A DNA stretch of 32,375 nt from a virus. The notes under the pieces were generated by a model. It made no database searches and had not been told where the DNA came from. It saw only the letters and a program-made list of their open reading frames with translations. Positions 11,301 through 19,392 of the stretch are shown one piece after another (positions within the stretch are counted from its first letter, which is position 1; every line of letters begins with the position of its first letter). Position numbers and translations under genes: made by a program. The stretch lies in the IMG/VR virus record IMGVR_UViG_3300025687_000183, positions 1 through 32,375 of that record, one strand, 5' to 3'.

Positions 11301-11452
11301 ATGGTCGCAATTCCTTGAGCCTTCTCCAGCTTTCTGTTAGTGGTAGACAATTTCGCCTGTTTCGCTTGTCTTTCTAACTGCAAGGAGTTGCTTGTTGCGA
11401 CCAGGGTGTTGCTGGGCATCAGGCGTAGTGATTTTTCTGAGAATAAAACCAT
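8315..11452 (-). CDS. Large virion protein with coiled coil and LamG/ConA-like lectin domain
   Basis: A 1045-residue protein between the gp5-like spike and gp25. The N-terminal 120 residues are Ser/Gln/Ala-rich and probably flexible. A coiled coil follows (about 145-172, with ETMRSQIN upstream and NEIGEIDDTLEKIEEIMRL). The C-terminal third reads as a concanavalin A/LamG-like jelly roll: GASIDFWSYVPN, VHFNLSFDAPQKEVRVCLNG and, near the end, LDGFVGSFKIYEKPLTIKEA, the typical closing strand of such domains. It could bind host-surface or matrix glycans, or anchor fibres to the baseplate. No T4 counterpart is recognised at this place. The start ATG at 11452 has no clear Shine-Dalgarno and lies 12 nt after the spike stop. 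Function is inferred. Confidence 0.82.
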   Translation of the reverse strand: MVLFSEKSLRLMPSNTLVATSNSLQLERQAKQAKLSTTNRKLEKAQGIATMRTPMSGRVTVVNDSQTATSNQQQNLDGPSNALSNAAGLFTSEGTNPGGAAAFVPGTVDFDYSQDDIETMRSQINSQSTKSQTVRSSAKTTEIASLTMTRDRLSNEIGEIDDTLEKIEEIMRLRSEGLAPEPMLNISALDLNALPGAVKSRVQSVIDQTNQFITGKIVAPFTENQKLLRYLNASLSGTKIPSPVFDLEYGPPISSKGKFVLSNDGLYYDSRTQPVPDILPFATSSQMWTLQFDSNRGGRGLSFTEDDAVDGVGTIFDLNLDLGQNTNERVQDFYKYDDVLQQFNDDKVSHTTEASGYVAEILSNGYDASDAVVRSYTAQMNAAISVYDKKIKKRKRQLEIAAIYGRDKFFVTDRDHPVGEGVFFEYRPPVGKAAEYKLQYDDLPDEVKSRTFLSLSGGDKVAWDKSTGTIVTVRKEDNVIGVVGQWVEIPRIPVNDFSYLKESDIAFDVQRKLTLFSEDLDTIIAPHQARYVVAPNKPTSLERLSVEPVGFGDWVHRETSGSLSATTPLTKSLTSDIVKDGLLACYNFLDPEAVTEPSGTLYALNNAAEGSTRLDAKLVGYDKSYIFPSGVGIAYMGGTVFDQRQKLGPSWADIKGSYVRLPNNTKEFETFNTSYKGTRGLENLFYQPNGASIDFWSYVPNIHSDMTDNHRYRLVFANENSGPVNSNYVNTNIIKNGRTNLDRTLGMIIGWRDAGSPDNATGYDPSGLEFIIAPTTGQNQTDFNSAANNWGHSICIAERWDGQNDSSNRTPTPDQVTQMGMYIPSGLQTAAGSGIADASGSFVHFNLSFDAPQKEVRVCLNGALLAASSYTDVFGDIPSDVATPTASIMDPAQRNTIPDFCDPSKESFLGVSLYDERVSPQRVVFPVFTPWIIGGGYSDNIPKISGSTYRPQGFLGSNTNHTHQETLPGASLATVTVGDEVYIKGQHEPPLSGSRGGTGNDRNRVPRSGLDGFVGSFKIYEKPLTIKEAKFNYDSQKGFFENILL

Positions 11453-11464
11453 GGGTGCTTATGA

Positions 11465-12541
11465 CTATTTGGGTCCGGTGGTGTCTCCTGGTCCTGTGGT
11501 GACTCCTCCGTGAGTGTGGCTGACCAAGCTAATTCCTCCGATGTTTGCATCTCCTGAGGAACCAGTTACGTTTGTAGTGTCCCCAGTTACGTTTGTAAGC
11601 GAGCCGCGTACATTTATGTTATTAGCTTTTATATCTATACCTGAAGGGGTAATCTGTAAAGTGCTGCATCCACACTTGAGGAGGATGGACTTTTCGGCCA
11701 AAATCTCTACGTTGCCTTCATAACTTTTTACGTAGATGTCGCCTTTGCCTCCGTTGACGATGCTGAAGTCCCCTGCGCCAGTTGAGATTCCTTGGTAGAT
11801 GTCTCCATCAGTGGACTCAACTTCAATATCCTGTCCCGCTCGAACGGTAATTGAGTTTGGGTTGCTGCTATTCTCACTAAGAATAGTGATGTGGTTGTTG
11901 TTCTCGTCAATGAGAGACATGAATTCCCCGACATCGGCGGGGGAATCACTCATAATAAATCTTTTCCCTTCGGCAGTTTTGAGCTTAATTTCGTTAATAA
12001 GAACGTCGCTTTTTTTGTCCGTAAGCGAGATTGAGTGTCCCGCTGGATGTTTGAGAATGAAGGAATCGGGAAGATTGTTCGTTCCGTAGACTTCAGGTCT
12101 TCGGGCATTTGGGACGCCATAAGTGGATTTCGGTTCTCCATCATCAAAGCCGTCTTCCATAACCTCTGTTCTAATACACTGGGTCTTGTTGGGGTCCAGG
12201 GTATCAGACACAAGGTATGGCTGAGTTTTCATATCTCCCTGCTCCACAACGTCGGCGTATAAGCAGCCCATCCAGAAATACTTAGTCGGGGGGTCGGCGT
12301 GAGGTGCTTTACCCACCAGGACAGTAGCGCCAATACCAGGAACGGCGAACAAGCCATAGCCAGCCCCGGCGATAGGCGATACATACTCACACTCCACGTC
12401 TTCTGGCAAGCCTATATCAACCATCAATCTTCCTGATTTCTGAGTATCCATGCACTTTTTTACAATACCAAAAGTGAAAGAGATATTTGAGGGTGGAAGC
12501 GGAGATACCTCCTGCTGTCTTGGGGTGAAGTTCTCTACCAT
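11465..12541 (-). CDS. 5: Central tail spike, gp5/gpV-like, without lysozyme domain
   Basis: A 358-residue spike protein. Residues about 20-130 form a gp5/VgrG-type OB fold (VDIGLPEDVECEYVSPIAG, then 'G-x-G-A-T-V-L-V' and YFWMGCLY). The T4 gp5 lysozyme domain is absent: the chain passes through a linker straight into repeating beta-strands (IYVKSYEGNVEILAEKSILL, then ITPSGIDIKANNINVRG), as in a trimeric beta-helix. The tail has SHTHGG (His342, His344), the HxH pattern that binds a metal ion at the tip of P2 gpV-type spikes. It should pierce the outer membrane at the centre of the baseplate. The hub stop is 1 nt upstream, and an AGGA element in the hub's last codons can serve as ribosome-binding site. 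Confidence 0.88.
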   Translation of the reverse strand: MVENFTPRQQEVSPLPPSNISFTFGIVKKCMDTQKSGRLMVDIGLPEDVECEYVSPIAGAGYGLFAVPGIGATVLVGKAPHADPPTKYFWMGCLYADVVEQGDMKTQPYLVSDTLDPNKTQCIRTEVMEDGFDDGEPKSTYGVPNARRPEVYGTNNLPDSFILKHPAGHSISLTDKKSDVLINEIKLKTAEGKRFIMSDSPADVGEFMSLIDENNNHITILSENSSNPNSITVRAGQDIEVESTDGDIYQGISTGAGDFSIVNGGKGDIYVKSYEGNVEILAEKSILLKCGCSTLQITPSGIDIKANNINVRGSLTNVTGDTTNVTGSSGDANIGGISLVSHTHGGVTTGPGDTTGPK

Positions 12542-12542
12542 G

Positions 12543-15500
12543 TTAGTCCTGTACCGCTATTGTGTTTCCCTGAATAAGGTCGGGCGTTGTCGTTTGGCTC
12601 CTGAGCAGAGTCATTTTTGTGGTATACCCTCCCGTCGAATCGATGCGGTGGGCTAGTCTGGTTATCATGTAAACTCCGGATATCCAGTGCGGCTGGTCGG
12701 AGTTTAGTCGCGGGTCAAACACTCGGAGGAGGACACTTCTTCCGCTTTCACCTACGTCGGACAGGAGGTCACTAAGTTCAGGAATTCCTAGAGTATCTAT
12801 TTCAACCTGCCAAGCTTCTTGCAACAGTGCAAGTTGTGCCTGGAACTTCTCGTCTGTCAGTTTGCTCGCTACTTTGAATAGGTCTTTGGATTTTTCTTGG
12901 GAGGTGTTGAAATAAACCTCTCTTTTCAATACTGTTTTTTTTGTCTCTGTAGCCACTACCTCCCCGGTATTCGGGTCAGTACTAATCGTAACAGTTTTGA
13001 CTGTATTATCCCTCCCATCAAGGTCAGCCTCAGGGAATAGCGCATTGAGTAGGGTTGGGTCATTCACCATACTTGCCAGCAACCTCAAGTCTTCCGCGCT
13101 GGAAGCCCGGTCGGTGGCACCAAGTTCAGCTTCACGGGAAATACTTTCCAGGTCTGCATCAGTAAAGTAATCAACATAGGCAGGAAATAAGGACAACAAA
13201 TCTTCGTCCATTACATAATTCGCGCCGTTGTCGGCTCGCTCTTGCAAAACCTTTAGGCTTTGTAGCTGTGCATCTCTTTCGGCGGAGGGCTGCTCCTTTC
13301 TTAGGGCTTCTATTTCTGCGGCGAGACCTCTGGAAATGGTTAGATACATAGTTGTCGACATCGCACGGTCCTTGTCAAAGAAAGAGTCTATGTCGTGGAC
13401 TAGTCTTGTCGTATACATCGCTTGAGACAGCCCGATGAGAAATCTATTGTCCCCAGTAAACTCTAGCTTCGTTACGATGGAACCCGGCGCAGCTACGTCC
13501 AGAACAAGAACCCCTTCATGCCCTTCTCGGTAATCTCTAGTTGTTGGGAATGAGTTGACTGGTTGTACGGCGAGATTGGCAAGTACGTCAGTTAGGCTCG
13601 TCGGTACAACCGCCGCAAGAATTTTATTATTATCAATAATGTCATTCTTTACATCATCTGAAAGATTCCTAAGAAGAGTGTTTTCAAACATAGCCTCCTT
13701 CTTCTCTGGCGTGGGGCTACTAAAATCAATTGACGTGTATCTTAGTTTTGACGGATTACCTATTACGGTATTATTAATACTACGAACTAGTCTTTGTACT
13801 GTGTTCGTGATGTGGGGGTTGTCGAGGTCTGTCTGGAGTGTCGCGATAGCCTCATACTTGGGAGGGTCTGGAAGCTTCGGCTTCAGGTTCTCGGGTAAGG
13901 AGGTTGGCGTACCACTTACGTCTAGGGGGTCAGTCTGGTCTTGCGTTTCTGCGGAAAGCTGGCTAGCAAGGTTCATCATATGAGAGTATGTAAAGAGCGT
14001 CGGCTCAAGATACACTGGCATAGTGTTTAGAATTTTCTCTGGCTCATTGATGATTTGTTGTAGCCAACTTGAGTACCCTGAACCTCCCCCGACACCTCCG
14101 CAGCATCCAGAAGCAGCGGTAACCCCTTCTGCTCCTGGTATTTCGTCAAAACCGTCGAGGTTGAAGTTGGCTGCTGTGACCCAGGTTTGCAAACAGAAAT
14201 CCCAGAGGGGCAACGGTAGCACCCCTGCAACATTAGGGACCGTTGCCCCTAGAACTGTGGGTGAGAAAATACCAATTCCGCTCGGACCTGTATTCATAGG
14301 TACCGAGTAGAACCCGGAGAAATCCAAGAGGGGACTGTGTAGAGCAACGGGTTTTAGAGGCAAAGCAATATCGTACCTCATATCGTTTATCCTGTCCGGG
14401 TTCTCCAGAGCCTCGGAAACCGCATCCTCGTAAGTCTTCCTCGACCACTGCTCGTTCAACTCATCGATAGAGAAGGTAAATCTGTCCTGGTCAATTTGCA
14501 GTTGGTCTCTTGGAATTAGTTGGTTTTGATTAACAACGCCTCTCACCAAAATTGGGGCAACACCTAAATCCTCAAGGAATTTTTTTTCGTCGGGGGTAAG
14601 AGGCTCAATTTTGCGGTTCGTTGAAGCGCAATCCTGTATACCATTAGGAGGCTTTACGCCAAGCGGCCAAAAAGCCATATAGCTTTCTTGCCCTTGGGGT
14701 TTCGGCTCCAGTGGGTAATCCCGGCGAGGGATTGAAGGGGTGAAAACATTTACTTTAATGTCTTCGTTTATGGAGTTTTCGGCGCCAAACGCTCTGTTTT
14801 GGACATCGGAATCGGAGTTATTTCCAACAACATCAACATCATTACTTGTTTGGTCATTTGCGGGTTTGCCGGGGGTACCTGTTCCGTCGCCTTGTACTTT
14901 TTGTTTTGTAAAATCAATACCAAGACTTTTAAACACCTCGTTGTACGCCTTTAACCGATGGGTTTCGGTTATTTCCCCGTGCATTCTAGGTTCATCGCTC
15001 GGCACTGGTTCTATGTTTGTCTCCAGTGCTTCTTCTAGCTGCGCCCTCTCTTGTTCAGATAGTGAGTCCCAAAAAGCCCCGTAATAATCGTCAGCCTCGT
15101 CGGCTTCTAGGGGCGAACCAGCATTGTTTAGTTGCTGACCTTCATAGAACGCCATGCCCCGAGCATAAGTCTCTGCTACATCATCTAAGAAATCCCCGTA
15201 GGATGTTTCATCAGAGTTGTCGGGAGTAGAATACAAGCTACAGAAAGGGACAACCTCTGGGTAGGACGCTAAAAACCCAGTAAAAATCTCCTCTAGAATA
15301 TGCCCTACTTTTTTCAGTTGTCCTTCGTCATCGTAACAATTTACTTTTACGCTTTCTGGTCTTTTGTTAAATGTGTTTGAGTCTTTTGTGAAACTGTGCT
15401 GGTTAACAAACTTAAGAGTTACACGCTTGTCTTCAGTTCCAGTCATTCGGTACTCAACATCGACTAACTTGACTTTATGAGTTTTGGAGAGACCTTCCTC

Positions 15501-15956
15501 CATTCGTGTTCCGTATCCCCACCGAAGATAAAAGTTGGGGTAGAAAGCTGTTGGGGCTGTCTTATCAATTTCTTCGGAATCGCCCGTTGTGTTGTTTAGT
15601 CTTTTGTTTCTACGAACTGAGTCAGTCCAATTGGAGATAACACCTTCTCTCTCAGGATATATTTTATCATATATCCGCATAAACATCTCCTCGAACTCTG
15701 TGGTTGGGTTGAGTAACTCCACAGTCGCCATTTGGCTATCCGGACCTTGGATGACGTTAAACTCAAAGGAGACAAGACTTGATTTTAGTCTTAGTGGGTC
15801 TGAAACGTGAACAAACGAATCCTTCGTGCCTACATCTGCATCTAGCAATTCTTCGGCAGTAGACGCCATTTGCACAAACGCAACGGAATTCGTGTTATAA
15901 GCTTTTGTTTCCGTTGGTTCTGCAAATTTTAGTTGGTTGTTCGACGCCTGGGACAT
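12543..15956 (-). CDS. Putative baseplate hub protein (gp27/gpD-like position)
   Basis: An 1137-residue protein just before the spike gene, where phages place the hub (T4 gp27, P2 gpD). The N-terminal 260 residues have beta-rich segments typical of hub/tube folds (VSFEFNVIQGPDSQMATVEL, FYLRWGYGT, VDVEYRMTGTEDKRVTLKF). The C-terminus ends with DQPHWISGVYMITRLAHRI and GGYTTKMTLLRS, matching the end of hub-type second tube domains. It is about three times T4 gp27, with acidic linkers and a Gly/Cys stretch (ASGCCGGVGGGSG near residue 617, about 14076-14131). Its start overlaps the gp53 stop as TAATG. The structural role is secure from context; the hub call is moderately sure. Confidence 0.72.
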   Translation of the reverse strand: MSQASNNQLKFAEPTETKAYNTNSVAFVQMASTAEELLDADVGTKDSFVHVSDPLRLKSSLVSFEFNVIQGPDSQMATVELLNPTTEFEEMFMRIYDKIYPEREGVISNWTDSVRRNKRLNNTTGDSEEIDKTAPTAFYPNFYLRWGYGTRMEEGLSKTHKVKLVDVEYRMTGTEDKRVTLKFVNQHSFTKDSNTFNKRPESVKVNCYDDEGQLKKVGHILEEIFTGFLASYPEVVPFCSLYSTPDNSDETSYGDFLDDVAETYARGMAFYEGQQLNNAGSPLEADEADDYYGAFWDSLSEQERAQLEEALETNIEPVPSDEPRMHGEITETHRLKAYNEVFKSLGIDFTKQKVQGDGTGTPGKPANDQTSNDVDVVGNNSDSDVQNRAFGAENSINEDIKVNVFTPSIPRRDYPLEPKPQGQESYMAFWPLGVKPPNGIQDCASTNRKIEPLTPDEKKFLEDLGVAPILVRGVVNQNQLIPRDQLQIDQDRFTFSIDELNEQWSRKTYEDAVSEALENPDRINDMRYDIALPLKPVALHSPLLDFSGFYSVPMNTGPSGIGIFSPTVLGATVPNVAGVLPLPLWDFCLQTWVTAANFNLDGFDEIPGAEGVTAASGCCGGVGGGSGYSSWLQQIINEPEKILNTMPVYLEPTLFTYSHMMNLASQLSAETQDQTDPLDVSGTPTSLPENLKPKLPDPPKYEAIATLQTDLDNPHITNTVQRLVRSINNTVIGNPSKLRYTSIDFSSPTPEKKEAMFENTLLRNLSDDVKNDIIDNNKILAAVVPTSLTDVLANLAVQPVNSFPTTRDYREGHEGVLVLDVAAPGSIVTKLEFTGDNRFLIGLSQAMYTTRLVHDIDSFFDKDRAMSTTMYLTISRGLAAEIEALRKEQPSAERDAQLQSLKVLQERADNGANYVMDEDLLSLFPAYVDYFTDADLESISREAELGATDRASSAEDLRLLASMVNDPTLLNALFPEADLDGRDNTVKTVTISTDPNTGEVVATETKKTVLKREVYFNTSQEKSKDLFKVASKLTDEKFQAQLALLQEAWQVEIDTLGIPELSDLLSDVGESGRSVLLRVFDPRLNSDQPHWISGVYMITRLAHRIDSTGGYTTKMTLLRSQTTTPDLIQGNTIAVQD

Positions 15957-16255
15957 TATATTTGTGGTATAAGAATTTGCTTGCCAGCCTTTAAGTCTTC
16001 CTCATAATCAAAGACAGAATTGGCTTCCACAATAAGCCACCAAAGCAACTCTGTGCCGTAGGCTGCATATGCGATTAGGTCGGGGCGACCCGCAAACTCA
16101 TTAGATATTATAGCAATTTTTGAGTTAGAAGCATCAAAAACTTGGTTAATGTAACGACGATATTTTTTTGAACGTCCAATATCGGTTAAAGTTTTTCCAC
16201 GATGAGATACCTCTGTACCTCGAAAAATTCTTGCTCTGTCGTTTGAGAAAGCCAT
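15956..16255 (-). CDS. 53: Baseplate wedge protein gp53-like (LysM-like)
   Basis: A 99-residue protein whose middle and end match the gp53/LysM-like tail proteins: Tyr-rich basic RSKKYRRYINQVF, then 'R-P-D-L-I-A-Y-x-x-Y-G', LLWWLIVEAN and the closing 'L-K-A-G-K-Q-I-L-I-P', a LysM-type ending. T4 gp53 is about twice as long and joins adjacent wedges; short forms are common in marine T4-like phages. It overlaps both neighbours through TAATG (16255 upstream, 15956 downstream), so it is translated in a coupled block with the tube-cap and hub genes. No separate ribosome-binding site is seen. Confidence 0.8.
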   Translation of the reverse strand: MAFSNDRARIFRGTEVSHRGKTLTDIGRSKKYRRYINQVFDASNSKIAIISNEFAGRPDLIAYAAYGTELLWWLIVEANSVFDYEEDLKAGKQILIPQI

Positions 16256-17418
16256 TAGTTCAATGGTCTACTGAAAATGGGTCGCTGACCAGCTACGGTA
16301 AGAGACCCTGTGGAAGGAATCTCCTGACCTGACACTGTGAGGTTTAAAGGGACGGCTCCGTCGTGAGTGCGGAAGACCGGAGGATTTACTACTGTCCTGG
16401 AGAACTGTGGTGGAGGGAATCCTCCAGCAAGAACCGTATCCCATCCAGGGAGTTGGTCTCGGACTTTCTCTCCATCTCCGTGAAGACCCCTCATCTCTTC
16501 CATGTTTAAAGAAATTCGAAGTCTTTGTGGGTACAGAGATTTGACGTCATAACCAGCACTTTCCTCTACATTAAGTTGGTAGTTAGTGACAATGCATGGA
16601 GTAAAATCGTAAAGAGCGCCCCACTTCAACTCCACGATAGGAGGGGCTTGAATTGGGGTGGATACGGTAGAAATGACCGAGTTGCGAATATGGTTTATAG
16701 CATATTGGAAGAGTCTGGAAACTCGATACCATTCCTTACTGCTTCGCATGATATGCAAAAGCATGTTGTTAAACTGAGATTCCTCCTCGTTAGGAACAGG
16801 TCCAAACAAACCCTCTGAACCATCGACCAATCGATTAGACATTTCTCTTAAGACGTTTTTCAAATCTCCATCTACCGCGTTGAGGAAGGAACGTTGTCCA
16901 GTATCCCTCTCCATAATTTCTTGCAGGTAAACTCTCAAAGCGATTGCTTGCTCATCGAAGTGTTCGTCGCCCTCTGAAAATATTCTGAGGATTAGGTCGG
17001 ACGGAATCATAGACGCCAAATGAATGAGGCTGTAGTGAAAATCTACCTTGAACTTTCTCGGCTCACTTCCGACATACAGACGCGCTGGCTCATTCCTCAG
17101 GAGGATTCTCTGGTTAGCGTAGTTCGCTTTTCTGCTTTCAACAATAGAAGGGTTCTCGCAGAAAGGTAGCCACCTAATAGTTTCAGCAGCCTTTGGTTTT
17201 GAAGGTCCGTCAGTGGTCGCGAGCTTGTTTGGTTCTGTGTGCTGTGGATAAATAAACCGAAGACCCGCTCTTTTTTCAAGGGCAGCGTTGACTTGAAATT
17301 TTCTGTTCGGTCCTAAACTCTTATTTACCTTGGAGTCATCAACACGAGCCTGTTTGAATAACTCGGCTGTTCCAGGAATAAGGTCTTGTACCGTTTGAAT
17401 GAGTCCGTCTAATGCCAT
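16255..17418 (-). CDS. Tail-tube cap/initiator protein, gp48/gp54-like
   Basis: A 387-residue protein between the tape measure and gp53. It has the signature layout of T4-like tube initiators: a Phe/Tyr-rich beta segment (RKFKVDFHYSLIHLASMIP), a long helical middle, and a C-terminal tube-like domain with PPIVELKWGALYDFTPCIV, then a GYDVKSLYPQRLRISLNMEE stretch, the 'W-G-x-L-Y ... P-R-R-I/L-x-x-S-x-x-x-E-E' arrangement. Such proteins crown the hub and start tube polymerisation around the tape measure. The sequence alone does not separate gp48 from gp54, and only one copy is seen here. ATG is 9 nt after the tape-measure stop, with no strong Shine-Dalgarno. Confidence 0.7.
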   Translation of the reverse strand: MALDGLIQTVQDLIPGTAELFKQARVDDSKVNKSLGPNRKFQVNAALEKRAGLRFIYPQHTEPNKLATTDGPSKPKAAETIRWLPFCENPSIVESRKANYANQRILLRNEPARLYVGSEPRKFKVDFHYSLIHLASMIPSDLILRIFSEGDEHFDEQAIALRVYLQEIMERDTGQRSFLNAVDGDLKNVLREMSNRLVDGSEGLFGPVPNEEESQFNNMLLHIMRSSKEWYRVSRLFQYAINHIRNSVISTVSTPIQAPPIVELKWGALYDFTPCIVTNYQLNVEESAGYDVKSLYPQRLRISLNMEEMRGLHGDGEKVRDQLPGWDTVLAGGFPPPQFSRTVVNPPVFRTHDGAVPLNLTVSGQEIPSTGSLTVAGQRPIFSRPLN

Positions 17419-17427
17419 AGTTCTATG

Positions 17428-18990
17428 TTATCCGTTACGTATAGTTCCTTGTGTGAGTGAGGGTTCCTGTGCGGCGTTGCGTGGGGCGGGTTCGGTGGTA
17501 GCGGCCAGTTGTTCTTCACGAGTCCGATTGCCTTGTTCTGTCTTTTCAACAAGCGCGTTTAGCGCGAGGGCTTGTCTTCCAAGCTCTGCGAGGAGACGCC
17601 TATTTACGGTGTTTCTATCCTGCTCCTGCCCTTTTCTGGCCAGTTCAACCAACTTATTACTTTGTCTGATTTGCTCGTTTCTCTGTTTGGCTGCGTTACT
17701 GTTATCCTTCTCAAGGTAACTCCAGAAATCAGCTTGTGCCTCTGAAGTTTTCTTGTCTAACTTAAAAGTTTCATCGGCTAAATCTTTATCTTCTGGGCTT
17801 TGGGTCGCGGCGGTGCGGCGAAGGTCCAACACCAGGGGAAGTCCACGTTCGAGCGGCGGCTGCATGCCAGCGGCGTTAAGGGCCAGACCCTGGTCGGCGC
17901 GGTACTGCGCGGCGGCGGCCACATCATCATTATCCCCGAAACCAGGAAGCCAATCCACAACCTTACTAACCAAGTTCTTTATTTTAACGATGAAGCCAGA
18001 GATGTACTGAAGAGCGCCAAGCATCTTCTCCTGAATTCCTGCGGTAAGAGCTTGCCACGCTTTGTCCATACTCAAACGTGTCGTCTCATTAGCGAGTTGC
18101 TCCGTGGTCAGTTGTGTGCCCTTGATAATCGCGTCCCGCATGGCTGGAAGCTGCTGCGCGAGAACGATGTCGGCGGAGTTGGTCCCGAAAGCTTCACCAA
18201 ATCTACTCGTCACAATCGGTCCAAGTTGACCAAGCGGTGCGACTTCCTCCAAGGCGCGGATAATCAGGGATTGAACTTCGGCGACTGATTCCTGTCCTTT
18301 AACCGATTTCCCGGTTAGCTTAAGCAGCTTCATAAAGCCTTCTTCATTCGCGAAAAGGCTAGTGGCGAATTGAGCTAGCGAGTCTTGAAGCGCTGTCTGC
18401 CCAGGAGCAAGAGCGACAATAGCTTTTTGGACGTTGGCAGCGAACTCAGGACCAATCTGGGCAGAGATATCAACAAACTTTGCTTGTACTTTTTGTAGGG
18501 CGCTAATGAGACCGTCGATAGAATCTCCGTTCGCGGCTGCCGTACTCACGAGAGTGTCGATGAGTGAGTTGGTCGCCGATTCTGATTGTCCTAGAACCTG
18601 ATTATTAAATCTTTGGAGAAGTTGAGCTTTCTTGTAGTCTGCGCCAAGCTGTTTAATATTTGCTGCTAAATTGAAGGATTCTCTGGAGAACCCAGTGATA
18701 CCGAGTTTCACGGCGTTCCCAAGTATTTCGACCTTACCTTCCAGACCAAGCATAGTCTGGTCGAAGTTCTTCAGCATCGCCGTATTACTTTCAAATACTC
18801 GTGCGGTCTGACCTTGAATCTCTGCGAGGGTGTTATTGGCTTTCGATAGGCTACCGATAACACCACCAACGAAATTCATGCTCGTTTTCAAACCGAGCGT
18901 TGCTGTCGTATTGTCTTTGGTGGATTTGTTTGAGCGAGAGAGTCCTTTCGCTAAAGCTCCCATTGCCCTTCCTATTAGTGGTGCCGCCAA
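17428..18990 (-). CDS. Tape measure protein (gp29-like), TTG start
   Basis: A 520-residue, largely alpha-helical, Ala/Gln/Leu-rich protein upstream of the tube-cap gene, the expected place and style for a tape measure. An N-terminal basic segment (GLSRSNKSTKD) is followed by long amphipathic helices. A hydrophobic stretch (about residues 325-350, ending in DWLPGFGD) could be a membrane-active segment. The charged C-terminal coil has many Gln, Arg and Glu residues. Length is near T4 gp29 (590). The first codon is TTG at 18990; I chose it because a GAGGAG Shine-Dalgarno lies 6 bases upstream, inside the last codons of the preceding gene, and no ATG occurs until nine codons later. Around 17800-17930 the DNA turns markedly GC-rich. 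Confidence 0.8.
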   Translation of the reverse strand: MAAPLIGRAMGALAKGLSRSNKSTKDNTTATLGLKTSMNFVGGVIGSLSKANNTLAEIQGQTARVFESNTAMLKNFDQTMLGLEGKVEILGNAVKLGITGFSRESFNLAANIKQLGADYKKAQLLQRFNNQVLGQSESATNSLIDTLVSTAAANGDSIDGLISALQKVQAKFVDISAQIGPEFAANVQKAIVALAPGQTALQDSLAQFATSLFANEEGFMKLLKLTGKSVKGQESVAEVQSLIIRALEEVAPLGQLGPIVTSRFGEAFGTNSADIVLAQQLPAMRDAIIKGTQLTTEQLANETTRLSMDKAWQALTAGIQEKMLGALQYISGFIVKIKNLVSKVVDWLPGFGDNDDVAAAAQYRADQGLALNAAGMQPPLERGLPLVLDLRRTAATQSPEDKDLADETFKLDKKTSEAQADFWSYLEKDNSNAAKQRNEQIRQSNKLVELARKGQEQDRNTVNRRLLAELGRQALALNALVEKTEQGNRTREEQLAATTEPAPRNAAQEPSLTQGTIRNG

Positions 18991-18993
18991 GTT

Positions 18994-19392
18994 TTACTCC
19001 TCTTCTGTCTCAGCGGACTTAACCGCTACTTTATGTAGGGCACGAACCTTTCTTACGTCATAAGTGCGTATACAGCACTCAGGGTCGTCATCGGCAAATT
19101 TTTGAATATCACTGAAGGATACGGAGCCGACTGGCTTTTGTCCAAACTCTCGGATAATACTGTTCGCTACTTCTTCTCCCAAACCTTTCAGATTGACTCC
19201 ATTAAAGTAAGTTTTACCGTCCTTCGATTTCCACCTTCCTGATGTCATGATGATGATGGGAGAAGGGTCGGTCGCGGTGGCTGACCGATAGTGAAAGCTG
19301 AAGATGCACCCGGTCTTCACCGCGTCGATTCTCGCGGTCGTCCCAAGAAATCTAGTTTCCAGGATATTTTCCTGTAGTTTTTCGTCCAACAT
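18994..19392 (-). CDS. Small conserved-looking protein, first gene of the tail operon
   Basis: A 132-residue protein of unknown function that opens the minus-strand tail operon and ends 3 nt before the tape-measure TTG. The N-terminal half looks like a small beta-barrel: 'G-T-T-A-R-I-D-A-V-K-T-G-C-I-F-S-F-H-Y', IIIMTSGRWKSK, YFNGVNLKGLG. T4-like phages carry SH3-like proteins with a similar 'x-Y-F-x-G-x-N-L-x-x-L' ending, but I cannot name this one. The C-terminal half is helical and ends in an acidic tail (ETEEE) whose GAG GAG codons double as the next gene's Shine-Dalgarno. The ATG has no Shine-Dalgarno itself and sits 5 bases after a TATAATA element. A role in tail assembly is inferred from position only. 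Confidence 0.75.
   Translation of the reverse strand: MLDEKLQENILETRFLGTTARIDAVKTGCIFSFHYRSATATDPSPIIIMTSGRWKSKDGKTYFNGVNLKGLGEEVANSIIREFGQKPVGSVSFSDIQKFADDDPECCIRTYDVRKVRALHKVAVKSAETEEE

Noticed and set aside
13555-13983. Hydrophobic plus-strand frame opposite the hub gene
   Set aside because: Shadow of a long minus-strand gene; hydrophobicity comes from complementing its charged codons. No start signals.
17800-18288. Plus-strand frame across the GC-rich part of the tape measure gene, with a protein-like sequence
   Set aside because: It is antisense to a well-supported structural gene, has no ribosome-binding site, and its length is explained by the GC-rich codons opposite.
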